Made by a program: the position numbers and the translations under genes
Assembly: GCF_046000175.1 (NCBI RefSeq)
Contig: NZ_JBEOMB010000028.1
Span: 32,200 to 96,199 of the forward strand
DNA length: 64,000 nucleotides
Origin: Rhodoplanes sp046000175
Lineage (GTDB): Bacteria > Pseudomonadota > Alphaproteobacteria > Rhizobiales > Xanthobacteraceae
Direction of reading: 5' to 3'
Shown: piece by piece, positions 45,835-53,897 of the stretch
How the letters are laid out: every line of letters starts with the position of its first letter
Position numbering within the stretch: position 1 is the stretch's first letter
The notes under the pieces: model-generated
The model's input: the letters and a program-made list of their open reading frames with translations, nothing else
What the model was told of the DNA's origin: nothing
Database searches by the model: none

Positions 45835-46215
45835 TCACGGGCAGGCGTGACGATTGCCGTCGTAGCCGAGATAGGTGCCCGAGGCCGGGTCGTAGGACCT
45901 GAACCGCTGCTGGCAATAGGCCACCGCGTCGGCATTGCCGCCGCCGTAGCCCGGCGCCGCCGCGTAGCCGCCGTAATAGTTCGGCTGCGAGGCGAGAGCG
46001 CCGCCGACGATCGCACCGGTGGCGAAGCCGGCGATGCCGGCCGCGGCGCCGCGGCCCCAGCCGCCGTGGCGGTGGCCCCAGCCGCCGCCGTGCCAGCCGC
46101 CGCCGTGCCAGCCCTGGCCGCGCCAGCGCTGCGCCTCGGCCTGCGGGGCGGCGAGCACCAGCGCCGAGCAGAGCGCCAGCGCGCCCGATGCGAGCTTCAT
46201 CTTGGTCGAGATCAT
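45835..46215 (-). CDS. BA14K-family protein
   Basis: A 126-residue exported protein. The signal peptide (1-28, ending PQAEAQ) is followed by a Gly/His/Trp-rich tract (WHGGGWHGGGWGHRHGGWG), a hydrophobic glycine-zipper-like segment (GAAAGIAGFATGAIVGGALA) and the BA14K C-terminal motif with DAVAYCQQRFRSYDPASGTY followed by YDGNRHACP. BA14K proteins are Hyphomicrobiales-specific and were first noted as Brucella immunoreactive lectin-like proteins; their cellular role is unclear. GGGAGG precedes the ATG. It is divergent from lysE. Confidence 0.9.
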   Translation of the reverse strand: MISTKMKLASGALALCSALVLAAPQAEAQRWRGQGWHGGGWHGGGWGHRHGGWGRGAAAGIAGFATGAIVGGALASQPNYYGGYAAAPGYGGGNADAVAYCQQRFRSYDPASGTYLGYDGNRHACP

Positions 46216-46367
46216 GCAAACCTCCCGTTCGATTGCGAAACCATCGACCGGTCAACGACCGCGCCGCCGCGTCGTTGCGTGAAACTTCGGTAAGCTGCGC
46301 CGCGCGCCGGACACACGCGGAAATCGGGTGGCCGTTTCGACCGTGGCACGGTAGAGGGGAGCGCCAC

Positions 46368-46405
46368 GATCGGACTCCTTTCACGAGATCGGACTCCTTT
46401 CACGA
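46368..46405. repeat. Exact 19-base direct repeat upstream of lysE
   Basis: GATCGGACTCCTTTCACGA occurs twice head to tail (46368-46386 and 46387-46405), ending 8 bases before the lysE ATG. The second copy places GAGG near the ribosome-binding position. Confidence 0.9.
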
Positions 46406-46413
46406 GGTCGTCG

Positions 46414-47037
46414 ATGCAGCTTTCGGCCGAGTTCCTGATCACGTCGCTGATCGTCGTCGCCTCGCCCGGCACCGGCGTGCTCTACACGCTCGCGGCAGGT
46501 CTCTCGCGCGGACGCGGCGCCAGCGTCGCGGCGGCCTTCGGTTGCACGCTCGGCATCGTGCCCCATATGCTCGCCGCCGTGCTCGGGCTCGCGGCCGTGC
46601 TGCACACCAGCGCGCTGCTCTTCCAGATCGTGAAGTGGCTCGGCGTCGCCTATCTGCTCGTGATGGCGTGGCAAACGCTGCGCGAGCACGGCGCGCTGCG
46701 AGTCGAGACGGAGGAAACGCCGAAGACCCGGTCGCGCCGCGACATCGTGGTGACGGCCGTGCTGGTCAACATCCTCAATCCGAAGCTGTCGCTGTTCTTC
46801 CTCGCCTTCCTGCCGCAGTTCGTGGCGGCCGGCGAGGCGGCGCCGCTCCAGCGCATGCTGGAGCTGTCCGCCGTGTTCATGCTGATGACCTTCGCCGTGT
46901 TCGTCGTCTACGGCGTCGCGGCGGCGGCGGTGCGCACCCACGTGATCACGCGACCCGCCGTGCTCTCCTGGATGCGCCGCGCTTTCGCGGCGGCGTTCGT
47001 CGCGCTCGGCGCCAAGCTGGCGCTGGCGGAGCGGTGA
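46414..47037 (+). CDS. LysE/RhtB-family exporter
   Basis: A 207-residue inner-membrane protein with five or six predicted membrane helices. The family pattern is clear: ASPGTGVLYTLAAGLSRGRG after the first helix, WLGVAYLLVMAWQTLRE in the middle, NILNPKLSLFFLAFLPQFV and the C-terminal pair. LysE/RhtB exporters remove excess amino acids or related metabolites. Substrate not predictable. The leader holds an exact 19-base duplication that may affect expression. Confidence 0.92.
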   Translation: MQLSAEFLITSLIVVASPGTGVLYTLAAGLSRGRGASVAAAFGCTLGIVPHMLAAVLGLAAVLHTSALLFQIVKWLGVAYLLVMAWQTLREHGALRVETEETPKTRSRRDIVVTAVLVNILNPKLSLFFLAFLPQFVAAGEAAPLQRMLELSAVFMLMTFAVFVVYGVAAAAVRTHVITRPAVLSWMRRAFAAAFVALGAKLALAER

Positions 47038-47069
47038 GGGATCGGTCGCACCGACGTCGCCCTGAACTC

Positions 47070-47150
47070 CGCTCATTCCCGCGCAAGCGCGACTCCAGGG
47101 CGACCATGCCGTGTCGCCCCTGGTCCCCGCCTTCGGGGGGAGGAGCGGGC
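47070..47150. repeat. Palindromic intergenic repeat, family C
   Basis: CGCTCATTCCCGCGCAAGCGCG opens and CCCGCCTTCGGGGGGAGGAGCGGG closes the element, with CCAGGG and CCCCTGG inside. It is similar to 17072-17154 and 51674-51754. It lies between convergent lysE and the hypothetical gene at 47188. Confidence 0.65.
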
Positions 47151-47187
47151 ATACGCGTATCGTGACCTGACCCGCTGCTGCGGAGCG

Positions 47188-47631
47188 TCACCCCACGGTC
47201 CGGGCATAATCCCCGGCGGCGCGGGCGAGCAGCGTCTCGCAGGCCTCGGTGGTCATCTCGTCGATGGTGCCGAGGAGCTGGCCGGCGTCGCCGTGCCGGT
47301 AGAGCCAGACCTCGCGCCCGTCCTTGACGTTGATCGAGTGGCGCAGGCCGTGCGGCGTGCCGCCGCTCTGCTCGCCGGTCGGGGCGATCCAGACGTCCAC
47401 ATGGGCGTGGTTGGTCGAGCGCGGATCGAGATTGGTGTCGACCCGGAACTGGACCCCGTGGGCGCCGAGCTCGCCGTTCGCCCGCTCGACGGCGGGCAGG
47501 AACACGTCGCGCGCCCAGACGACGCCGCGGTCGAACGCCGCCGCCGCGGCGGTCGGCGCGGTATTGGCGGACCCGTCCGTTCCCGGCGGGCGCTGCTGCC
47601 CGCTCAGGAACGCCTCTTCCACGCGACCCAT
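47188..47631 (-). CDS. Hypothetical protein
   Basis: A 147-residue soluble protein without signal peptide or membrane segment. Its centre, FRVDTNLDPRSTNHAHVDVWI, resembles a beta-rich region, and the sequence is acidic overall. No family recognised. A strong GAGGAGGTG precedes ATG 47631, supporting a real gene and this start although the frame opens earlier at 47748. It lies 91 bases downstream of bchO in the same direction, so co-transcription is possible. Confidence 0.7.
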   Translation of the reverse strand: MGRVEEAFLSGQQRPPGTDGSANTAPTAAAAAFDRGVVWARDVFLPAVERANGELGAHGVQFRVDTNLDPRSTNHAHVDVWIAPTGEQSGGTPHGLRHSINVKDGREVWLYRHGDAGQLLGTIDEMTTEACETLLARAAGDYARTVG

Positions 47632-47722
47632 GGCCCACCTCCTCGGTTGCGTCACGGCGGTCCGGCTCCCGCCGGCCGGGATCAACGCACCGGCAGGCTC
47701 CGGGTTCGCGTGACGCCCGACT

Positions 47723-48775
47723 CTACTCCGCAGCGAGCGGCGGCGCATCCTCCACTTGTCGCATTCCGGAGGGGACGGCGTGGATGCGCGGCAGCACGCC
47801 GACCTCGCGCCCGATCCGCACCAGGATCGCCGCCGTCTCGTGCGGGTTCTCCTCGTGGGCGAGGTGGCCGAGCCCGGGCAGCGTGATCACGGTGGATCCA
47901 GGCACCATGGCGTGGACCCGGCCGGCGTCCTTCGGGGCAATGGTCTTGTCATTGCCGCCGCAGACCAGCACCAGGCGGGGCTTCAGGTTCGGCAGCTCGC
48001 GGGCGAGCGGCGGCAGCCGCCAGTTCGCCATCATCCGCACCGCCGCGGCGACGTGTCCGGGATTGCGGGTGAGCCGCCCATAATAGGTGATGCCGGCCGG
48101 ATCGGGGACCGAGCCGGTGTCGGTGATCATCTTCTCGACGAAGCGGTCGCTGGCGGCGAAGCGGGCGAACAGGCGCGGCACCCGGTCGCTCGATGCGAGC
48201 ATGCGGGCGAGCGGCGTCATCAGCCGGCCGGCGAGGCCGCCGATCGGCAGCATCGCGGCGTTGAGGCCGACGAGGGCGAGCGGCGCGATGCGGTCGTCGA
48301 GGCACAGGCGCGCCAGCACGGCGGCGCCCGCCGAATGGCCGGCGACGATCGCCGGGGCGCGGCCGAGCGTCTGCAGGAGCGCCGCGAGATCCTCGGCCAT
48401 GCCGTCGAGCGACAGCCGGCCGGACGGCGGTGTCTGGGTGAAACCGTGCCCCGGCAGATCGGGCGCCACCACGGTGTAGTGGTCGGCGAGCAGCGGCAGC
48501 AGGTCGCGCCACGAATGCGTCGCCGAGCCGGTGCCGTGGAGCAGCAGCAGCACCGGGCCGCGGCCGGCCTCCTGGACGTGCCAGCCGAGGCCGCCCGCCG
48601 TGACGAAGCGGCTGGTCGGACGGTTCGGCCAGTCGTGGCCGTCGCGCTCGAAGCACAGCTTCGGGTGCGGGCTCGCGGCCGGCGAGGGCGGCGGCGGTGC
48701 GTCACGCAGCTCGGTGATGGTCACGGGGGTGGCTCCAGGTCGGGGGTTCCGGTCGGGGGTGAGTGGTTGCTTCAT
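47723..48775 (-). CDS. bchO: BchO-type alpha/beta hydrolase (bacteriochlorophyll gene)
   Basis: An alpha/beta-fold hydrolase of up to 350 residues. It follows BchO throughout: HDWPNRPTSRFVTAGGLGWH, VLLLLHGTGSATHSWRDLLP, VVAPDLPGHGFTQTP, nucleophile elbow GHSAGAAVLARL, and LPGLGHLAHEE with the catalytic His. BchO is tied to magnesium chelatase in bacteriochlorophyll synthesis, usually beside bchI and bchD, absent here; its reaction is undefined. The first ATG (48775) overlaps the stop of the tetrahaem cytochrome gene as ATGA, indicating translational coupling. A GTG at 48721 with GGAG ahead is an alternative giving a more typical length. An extra N-terminal Pro-rich segment is present in the longer form. 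Confidence 0.88.
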   Translation of the reverse strand: MKQPLTPDRNPRPGATPVTITELRDAPPPPSPAASPHPKLCFERDGHDWPNRPTSRFVTAGGLGWHVQEAGRGPVLLLLHGTGSATHSWRDLLPLLADHYTVVAPDLPGHGFTQTPPSGRLSLDGMAEDLAALLQTLGRAPAIVAGHSAGAAVLARLCLDDRIAPLALVGLNAAMLPIGGLAGRLMTPLARMLASSDRVPRLFARFAASDRFVEKMITDTGSVPDPAGITYYGRLTRNPGHVAAAVRMMANWRLPPLARELPNLKPRLVLVCGGNDKTIAPKDAGRVHAMVPGSTVITLPGLGHLAHEENPHETAAILVRIGREVGVLPRIHAVPSGMRQVEDAPPLAAE

Positions 48776-50841
48776 CGACAGCCGGGGGACCGGTTTGGTT
48801 CCGTCCACACCGTGTAGACGGCGCATTCGTCACCCGAGGGCGGGCGATAGGCCGGCACCCGCCTCGTCACCGGCGGCAGCCGGCGCAGATAGGCGACGAG
48901 CGACGTCACGTCCTCCTCGTCGAGATTGGAGAAGTGGTCCCACGGCATCGCCTGCCAATAGAGCGGCCGGCCGGTGCGGCCGACGCCGCTCCTGATCGCG
49001 CGCGCGATCTCGCCGTCGCTCCAGGCGCCGAGGCCGGCGTCGCGATCGGACGAAATGTTGGCCGTGTAGAGCGTGCCGGGCGGGCCGGAGAGCTTGAGCC
49101 CGCCGGCGCCGTCGGGTCCGTGGCAGAACACGCAGGAGGCGTTGACGAACAGATAGCGGCCGCGGTCGACCAGCGCGGCGCGTTCCGGCGTGAGCTCCGC
49201 CGTGTCGGGGCGCGGCACCTCGCGCAGCGCCTCGCGCGAGAGGAAATCGGCGGGCAGCACGCCGAGCAGCGGCGTGGCGTAGATCGCCAGCACGGCCGTG
49301 CCGCCGGCGACGGCGCGCCAGCTCCGCCGCCCGAGCGGTAGCCACATCGAGCGCGGAATCCGGCTCGCCAGCAGCGCGAGCCACGCCGCGATCACGACGA
49401 GCTGCAGCGTCACGAGGCCGCTCTGCAGGCGGGCGAGATCGGGCCCGGCGCGGTTGGCGTAGTTGCCGCTCACATACGTGATGGTGGCCGGCCGGCCGAG
49501 CCACACGTCGCCGTCGAGCAGCATCGCGAGCGCGGTCTCCAGCGTGCCGTAATGGAGCGGCTGCGGCACGGCGTTGTGAACCGGCGGCAATGTCTTCAGA
49601 TAACGTGCGATGGCGAGCGCGTCGGTGTCGGACAGGCCGTGCAGGAAGATCCACGGCATGCTCCAGACGTTGAGGAGCCGCGCCTCCGTGCGGCCGTCGC
49701 GGATGGCGCGGGCGATCTCCGCCTCGCTCCAGCGACCGAGGCCCGTCTCGTCGTCGGGCGTCAGGTTGCGGCTGACGAACACGCCCTGCGGATGTGCGCC
49801 GATGCGGATGCCGCCGGCGAGATAACGCGCGTCGCGATAGATGCCCCCGGCGCTCACCTCGGTGTGGCAGAGGCCGCACATGCCGGCCCGCACCAGATAA
49901 CGACCGCGCACCAGCGGATCGGCGGACTGTCCGGGACCGGCGAGGACCGCCCCCGGCTCGCCCGGTGCCGGTCTCGCGCGCGCCTCCAGAAAGGCGACCA
50001 GCGCCCAGCGATCGCCCTCTGTGAGATGCGCGTAGGACGGCATCGGCGACGGCGCCATGCCGGTCGTCAGCCGCAGGAACACGTCGGCCGGCGTGGCGCC
50101 GCCGCGAAACGTCCACGGCGCCGTGAGGTCGCGGGCGACGACCTCGTGCCCGGAGGCGTCGGGCTGCGGCGCGCCGCCGCGCAGATCGGCGCCGTGGCAG
50201 TCGCCGCAGCCCTCTGCGGCATAGACCCGCGCGCCGCGGGCGATCGCGTCCGCCGTGACGCGCGGGCGCGTCGGCACCGCGACGCGCGACGTCGCGTCGG
50301 TCGTCGTCCGGGTGCCGAGCGTGACGAGATGATCGAGGACGGCGTCGATGTCCTGCGCCGAGAGGACGTCGGCGAAGCCCGGCATGGCGCTCGCGTCGAG
50401 GCCGTCGGCGATCACCTTGCGAAGATCGTCGCGGGTCGGCGGCGCGCCGGCGACCGTCGACTTGTACTTGAAGGCATCGCCTGCGAGGTCGCGCGGTCGC
50501 GGGCTCATCGAGGGCGCCGCGGCGCCGTTGCCGCGCCCCTGCGGGCCGTGACAGATCGCGCAGTTCTCGAGATACACGCGCTCGCCGCGCGAGGCGGCGG
50601 GCGGAACGGCGGCCGCGGGCGGCCAGGCGATGTCGGCGTAGTCGGACGGGTCGGGCTGCCACATCGAAGCCGGCGTGCTCCAGCCGAGATGCGCGACCAG
50701 CGACCGGCTCGCGTCGAGCAGCAGCACGGCGACCAGCGCCGCGACGCTCCAGCGCAACAGGCCGGACGACCGCGAGCGGCCGCCGGGTGCGTCCGCGCGG
50801 TCCGGCATTGTCGGCCCCGCGGTGGGTGGAGCGTTCGTCAT
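48772..50841 (-). CDS. Membrane-anchored tetrahaem cytochrome c
   Basis: A 689-residue protein with four CXXCH haem sites: CAICH (94-98), CGDCH (212-216), CGLCH (322-326) and CVFCH (570-574). Each is followed by a plausible Met ligand (SAMPGF, PMPSY, SMPWIF, AMPWDH). A signal-anchor helix lies at about 28-48 and two further helices at about 475-494 and 508-528, separating haems 1-3 from haem 4. Modules 3 and 4 are like each other (NLTPDDETGLGRWSEAEIARAI and NISSDRDAGLGAWSDGEIARAI regions), typical of quinol/alcohol-dehydrogenase-type cytochrome subunits. No dehydrogenase partner is adjacent. ATG 50841 is used; the frame opens to 50952. Its stop overlaps the bchO start. Confidence 0.85.
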   Translation of the reverse strand: MTNAPPTAGPTMPDRADAPGGRSRSSGLLRWSVAALVAVLLLDASRSLVAHLGWSTPASMWQPDPSDYADIAWPPAAAVPPAASRGERVYLENCAICHGPQGRGNGAAAPSMSPRPRDLAGDAFKYKSTVAGAPPTRDDLRKVIADGLDASAMPGFADVLSAQDIDAVLDHLVTLGTRTTTDATSRVAVPTRPRVTADAIARGARVYAAEGCGDCHGADLRGGAPQPDASGHEVVARDLTAPWTFRGGATPADVFLRLTTGMAPSPMPSYAHLTEGDRWALVAFLEARARPAPGEPGAVLAGPGQSADPLVRGRYLVRAGMCGLCHTEVSAGGIYRDARYLAGGIRIGAHPQGVFVSRNLTPDDETGLGRWSEAEIARAIRDGRTEARLLNVWSMPWIFLHGLSDTDALAIARYLKTLPPVHNAVPQPLHYGTLETALAMLLDGDVWLGRPATITYVSGNYANRAGPDLARLQSGLVTLQLVVIAAWLALLASRIPRSMWLPLGRRSWRAVAGGTAVLAIYATPLLGVLPADFLSREALREVPRPDTAELTPERAALVDRGRYLFVNASCVFCHGPDGAGGLKLSGPPGTLYTANISSDRDAGLGAWSDGEIARAIRSGVGRTGRPLYWQAMPWDHFSNLDEEDVTSLVAYLRRLPPVTRRVPAYRPPSGDECAVYTVWTEPNRSPGCR

Positions 50842-51380
50842 CTCGTCGGTCGGGTCCTCGATCCGGGATTGCCGCGGACGGGTGCATCCACGGTCCGGTC
50901 GCCAGGTTAGAAGATCGTCGGACAGACCGAAGTTCCGCGCGCCGCGCCACACGATGGTGCGATCGAACGTCGTGATCAGGATTGACGAGGTGGCGTCACG
51001 TCGCCGGTACGGTCGGCCGGCCGATAGAGCTCGGCCCGTGGCTCGTCCATCCGAGTTTCATCGATTCGATTTACGCCGCGTGATGTAAGCCCATCGTGAC
51101 ACGCGGAGCTGATCAGGACATGCGGGTGTCGGTCACGTCGGCAATCGCACACGCGAGTGCGAATCTCCCGATGAGCGGCGGAACGGATCACCATACGTCT
51201 CGTTCAGACAGGTACGGAACGAGATGAGGCCGCGACGGCGCGCCGTGGAACGTCCGATCCCACGAGGATCCGAGGTGTCACGGACAAGGGCCGATCGCGG
51301 CAGGCGACGGAGACAACGGCGTCCGTCGCCCGAACGAGCGGTCGTTCCGGATCGCCGTCCCCCGAGCCGACGAGATCACG
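50842..51380. other. Long intergenic region upstream of tetrahaem cytochrome gene
   Basis: About 540 bases without a recognisable gene between divergent units. It holds one TGT-N12-ACA motif (51084-51101), an inverted repeat TCTCGTT/AACGAGA (51198-51224, 13-base loop) and CGCAC/GTGCG around 51147-51162. If the cytochrome gene starts at the upstream ATG 50952, the gap is 428 bases. Promoters for both flanking genes should lie here but none is clear. Confidence 0.5.
51084..51101. promoter_or_regulatory. Candidate PpsR/CrtJ-type motif (TGT-N12-ACA)
   Basis: TGT and ACA half-sites separated by exactly 12 bases, as bound by PpsR/CrtJ repressors of photosynthesis genes. It lies about 240 bases upstream of the cytochrome-bchO start. 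Only six fixed bases define the motif and a second tandem site is absent, so chance occurrence is quite possible. Confidence 0.2.
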
Positions 51381-51644
51381 ATGCCGAACATGACGCGATA
51401 CCGGACTGCCGCCATCGACGTAGCGCTGCGTCGCACCGACAACAGCAGCTACACCGAGCGCATGAACGTGCTGATCTGGGTCATGCTCGGCGTCATCTTC
51501 GTCACGCTGGTGTTCTCGACGATCTTCGGGGCCGGCACCGAGATCACGCGCGCCGCCGTGGTGCCGCTCGCGATCATCGGCAGCGGGCTCGCCGGGCTCG
51601 CCATCCTCGAGTTCGTCAAGCTGATCTCGGGCGGCGCGCGCTAG
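51381..51644 (+). CDS. Small membrane protein of unknown function
   Basis: An 87-residue protein with two hydrophobic segments (about residues 29-49, LIWVMLGVIFVTLVFSTIFG, and 58-80) preceded by a polar N-terminal segment. No family recognised. GACGAGATC lies ahead of the ATG. It is transcribed away from the cytochrome gene and followed by a family C repeat. Confidence 0.6.
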   Translation: MPNMTRYRTAAIDVALRRTDNSSYTERMNVLIWVMLGVIFVTLVFSTIFGAGTEITRAAVVPLAIIGSGLAGLAILEFVKLISGGAR

Positions 51645-51673
51645 CGCGGGTCGGCCCGACGTCGACCCGCACA

Positions 51674-51754
51674 CCGCTCATGCCCGCGCAGGCGGGCATC
51701 CAGGGGCCGCGTTCCGTGTCGCCCCCGGATCCGCGCCTTCGCGGGGACGAGCGG
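51674..51754. repeat. Palindromic intergenic repeat, family C
   Basis: CCGCTCATGCCCGCGCAGGCGG opens and CGCGCCTTCGCGGGGACGAGCGG closes this near-palindrome; CATCCAGGGG and CCCCCGGAT are inner arms. It is similar to 17072-17154 and 47070-47150. Confidence 0.75.
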
Positions 51755-51816
51755 AAGCCGAGTCCGGATCATCACGATCGACGCTGCTCTGAACACATCT
51801 CTTCCGGAGCGACACC

Positions 51817-51930
51817 ATGAAGATGTCCCACCTCGCGACCTTCCTGGCCATCATCGTCGGCGGCGCCGTGCAGAGTGCCACCGATGCGGTGCGCCGGAAT
51901 TTTTCACGCGAACGAGCCGAGCGGAAATAG
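51817..51930 (+). CDS. Possible 37-residue small protein
   Basis: A short frame with GGAG 9 bases ahead of ATG encodes a 37-residue peptide. It has a hydrophobic segment (about residues 5-18, SHLATFLAIIVGGA) followed by a strongly basic amphipathic tail with RRNFSRERAERK. Layout resembles single-pass small membrane proteins. There is no homology evidence, and it lies between two palindromic repeats, so it may not be real. Confidence 0.4.
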   Translation: MKMSHLATFLAIIVGGAVQSATDAVRRNFSRERAERK

Positions 51931-51945
51931 TGGCTGCGAGCGACC

Positions 51946-52032
51946 TCATGGCCGGACTTGTCCCGGCCTTCCACGAGCTTGCTCTCGACCGGCTCCAAGA
52001 ACACGAATGCCCGCGACGAGCGCGGGCATGAT
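51946..52032. repeat. Palindromic intergenic repeat, family B
   Basis: CTCATGGCCGGACTTGTCCCGGCC begins and GCCCGCGACGAGCGCGGGCATGAT ends the element, related to those at 18278-18372, 61470-61557 and 63566-63652 but more diverged. It ends 56 bases from the stop of the 2-hydroxyacid dehydrogenase gene. Confidence 0.65.
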
Positions 52033-52088
52033 CAGTCTCGGGTGAGTGCCGCGATGGGATGACGGACGGCCGATAACGGACGGCCGCC

Positions 52089-53090
52089 TCACAGCATCGA
52101 GGGCAGCACCCGGTCGGGCGGCCGATGGCCGTCCATGAAGGTCTGGATGTTGATGATCACCTTGGTGCCCATGTCGACCCGGCCCTCGATCGTGGCCGAG
52201 CCGAGATGGGGCAGCAGCACGACCTTGCCGTTGCGGGCGAGGCGCATCAGCTTCGGGTTGACGGCCGGCTCGTGCTCGAACACGTCGAGCCCGGCACCGG
52301 CGATCTCGCCGCTCTCGATCATGCGGGCGAGCGCGTTCTCGTCGATGATCTCGCCGCGTGCCGTGTTGACGATGTAGGCGCCCTTCTGGAGCATCTTCAG
52401 GCGGCGCGCCGACAAGAGGTGATAGGTCGCCGGCGTGTGCGGGCAGTTGACCGAGATGATGTCCATGCGGGCGAGCATCTGGTCGAGGCTCTCCCACCAC
52501 GTCGCCTCCAGGGACTCCTCGATCTTGACCGGCACCCGGCGGCGATTGTGGTAGTGGATCTGCACCCCGAAGGAGCGGGCGCGGCGCGCCACCGCCTGGC
52601 CGATGCGGCCCATGCCGATGATGCCGAGGCGCTTGCCGGAAATGCGGTGGCCGAGCATCCAGGTCGGCGTCCAGCCGGTCCACGCCTTGTCGCCGATCAT
52701 CAGGGCGGCGCCCTCGGTCAGCCGCCGCGGCACCGCGAGGATCAGCGCCATCGCCATGTCGGCCGTGTCCTCGGTGAGGACCCCCGGCGTGTTGGTCACG
52801 GTGATGCCGCGCTGGAGCGCGGCGCCGACATCGATATTGTCGACACCATTACCGAAATTCGCGATCAGCTTCAGCCGCTCGCCGGCATGGCCGAGGGCGT
52901 GCGCGTCGATGCGGTCCGTCACGGTCGGGACCAGCACGTCGGCCTCCTGCATGGCCTCGGCGAGGGCGGCCGACGTCATCGGCGTATCGTCGATGTTGAG
53001 ACGCGTGTCGAACAGCTCCCGCATGCGGGTCTCGACGCTGTCGGGCAGCTTCCGCGTCACCACCACGACGGGTTTCTTCCGATTCGGCAT
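52089..53090 (-). CDS. D-isomer 2-hydroxyacid dehydrogenase (GyaR-like)
   Basis: A 333-residue NAD(P)H-dependent dehydrogenase. The cofactor motif GIIGMGRIGQAVARRA lies near residue 155. Catalytic residues are Arg in VNTARGEIIDE, Glu in GLDVFEHEPA and His in LLPHLGSAT. The overall pattern is closest to glyoxylate/hydroxypyruvate reductases and D-glycerate dehydrogenases (GyaR). It would interconvert glyoxylate/glycolate or hydroxypyruvate/glycerate, useful to an organism using C2 metabolism. ATG 53090 has only a weak ribosome site. Confidence 0.9.
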   Translation of the reverse strand: MPNRKKPVVVVTRKLPDSVETRMRELFDTRLNIDDTPMTSAALAEAMQEADVLVPTVTDRIDAHALGHAGERLKLIANFGNGVDNIDVGAALQRGITVTNTPGVLTEDTADMAMALILAVPRRLTEGAALMIGDKAWTGWTPTWMLGHRISGKRLGIIGMGRIGQAVARRARSFGVQIHYHNRRRVPVKIEESLEATWWESLDQMLARMDIISVNCPHTPATYHLLSARRLKMLQKGAYIVNTARGEIIDENALARMIESGEIAGAGLDVFEHEPAVNPKLMRLARNGKVVLLPHLGSATIEGRVDMGTKVIINIQTFMDGHRPPDRVLPSML

Positions 53091-53245
53091 GTCGTTCGCC
53101 CCACCGCATGCAGATCGCCCGAAACGGGCGGCCGTGGTCTTTCAGTCCTCTTTAACCCTCATCGCGGACATTGGAATTCCGCACTCGGAGGCACGTCGAG
53201 AAGGACCCTGCCGGCTCTTCTGTACCAGATGGCCGGGATAACACA

Positions 53246-53872
53246 ATGCGCCAGAACCGGCTCCACACATCCCCTGTCCGGGCTTCGTCCGGCGCGCTCC
53301 GACAGGGTGCAAATCATGCAATCGACCGCGATTCGCCGCGTCGCGTCGTGGCGCGGGCGCTGCGCGTGCTCGCCGCCGTCGCGGTAGTCGCGGCGATGGG
53401 CCGCGCCCCCGCCGGCGCTACCGATCTGCCGACCGGCTCGGTCTCCGGGCTGCCGGTGCCGCGCTTCGTCAGCCTCAAGCCCGACCGCGTCAATGTCCGG
53501 GCCGGCCCGACCAAGGACCACGACGTCACCTGGGTCTACACCCGCTCCGGCCTGCCCGTGGAGATCACGGCCGAGTACGAGAACTGGCGCCGCATCCGCG
53601 ACTGGGAGGGCGCCGAGGGCTGGGTCTACCACTCGCTCCTGTCGGGCAAGCGCACCGCCTTCGTGGCGCGCGCCAAGGGCAACGACGAGCTCGTGCCGGT
53701 GAGATCCGACGCGGATGCGGGAAGCCCGGTGACGGCACGGCTCGAGCCCGGCGTGGTCGGCACCGTCAAGCGCTGCGACGGCAGCTGGTGCCGCTTCGTC
53801 GGCGACAAGTTCGACGGCTGGATCGCCCAGGAGCGGCTGTGGGGCGTCTATCCGAACGAGAAGGTGGACTGA
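53246..53872 (+). CDS. Secreted SH3-domain protein
   Basis: A 208-residue exported protein with a long N-terminal region and hydrophobic signal (about 35-60, ALRVLAAVAVVAAMGRAPAG). Two bacterial SH3-like units follow: PDRVNVRAGPTKDHDVTWVY with WRRIRDWEGAEGWVYHSLL (about 75-125), and VRSDADAGSPVTARLEPGVVG with CRFVGDKFDGWIAQERLWGVY (about 150-205). These domains usually bind peptidoglycan or other ligands in the periplasm. The start at ATG 53246 is tentative; the frame opens at 53171. It is convergent with the next gene. Confidence 0.82.
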   Translation: MRQNRLHTSPVRASSGALRQGANHAIDRDSPRRVVARALRVLAAVAVVAAMGRAPAGATDLPTGSVSGLPVPRFVSLKPDRVNVRAGPTKDHDVTWVYTRSGLPVEITAEYENWRRIRDWEGAEGWVYHSLLSGKRTAFVARAKGNDELVPVRSDADAGSPVTARLEPGVVGTVKRCDGSWCRFVGDKFDGWIAQERLWGVYPNEKVD

Positions 53873-53897
53873 CCAGGCCGCAGCCGCGAGAAAACCC

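Noticed and set aside
40370..50841. A photosynthesis gene cluster
   Set aside because: Only bchO is recognisable; no puf, bchXYZ, crt or bchID genes are present, so calling a cluster is not justified.
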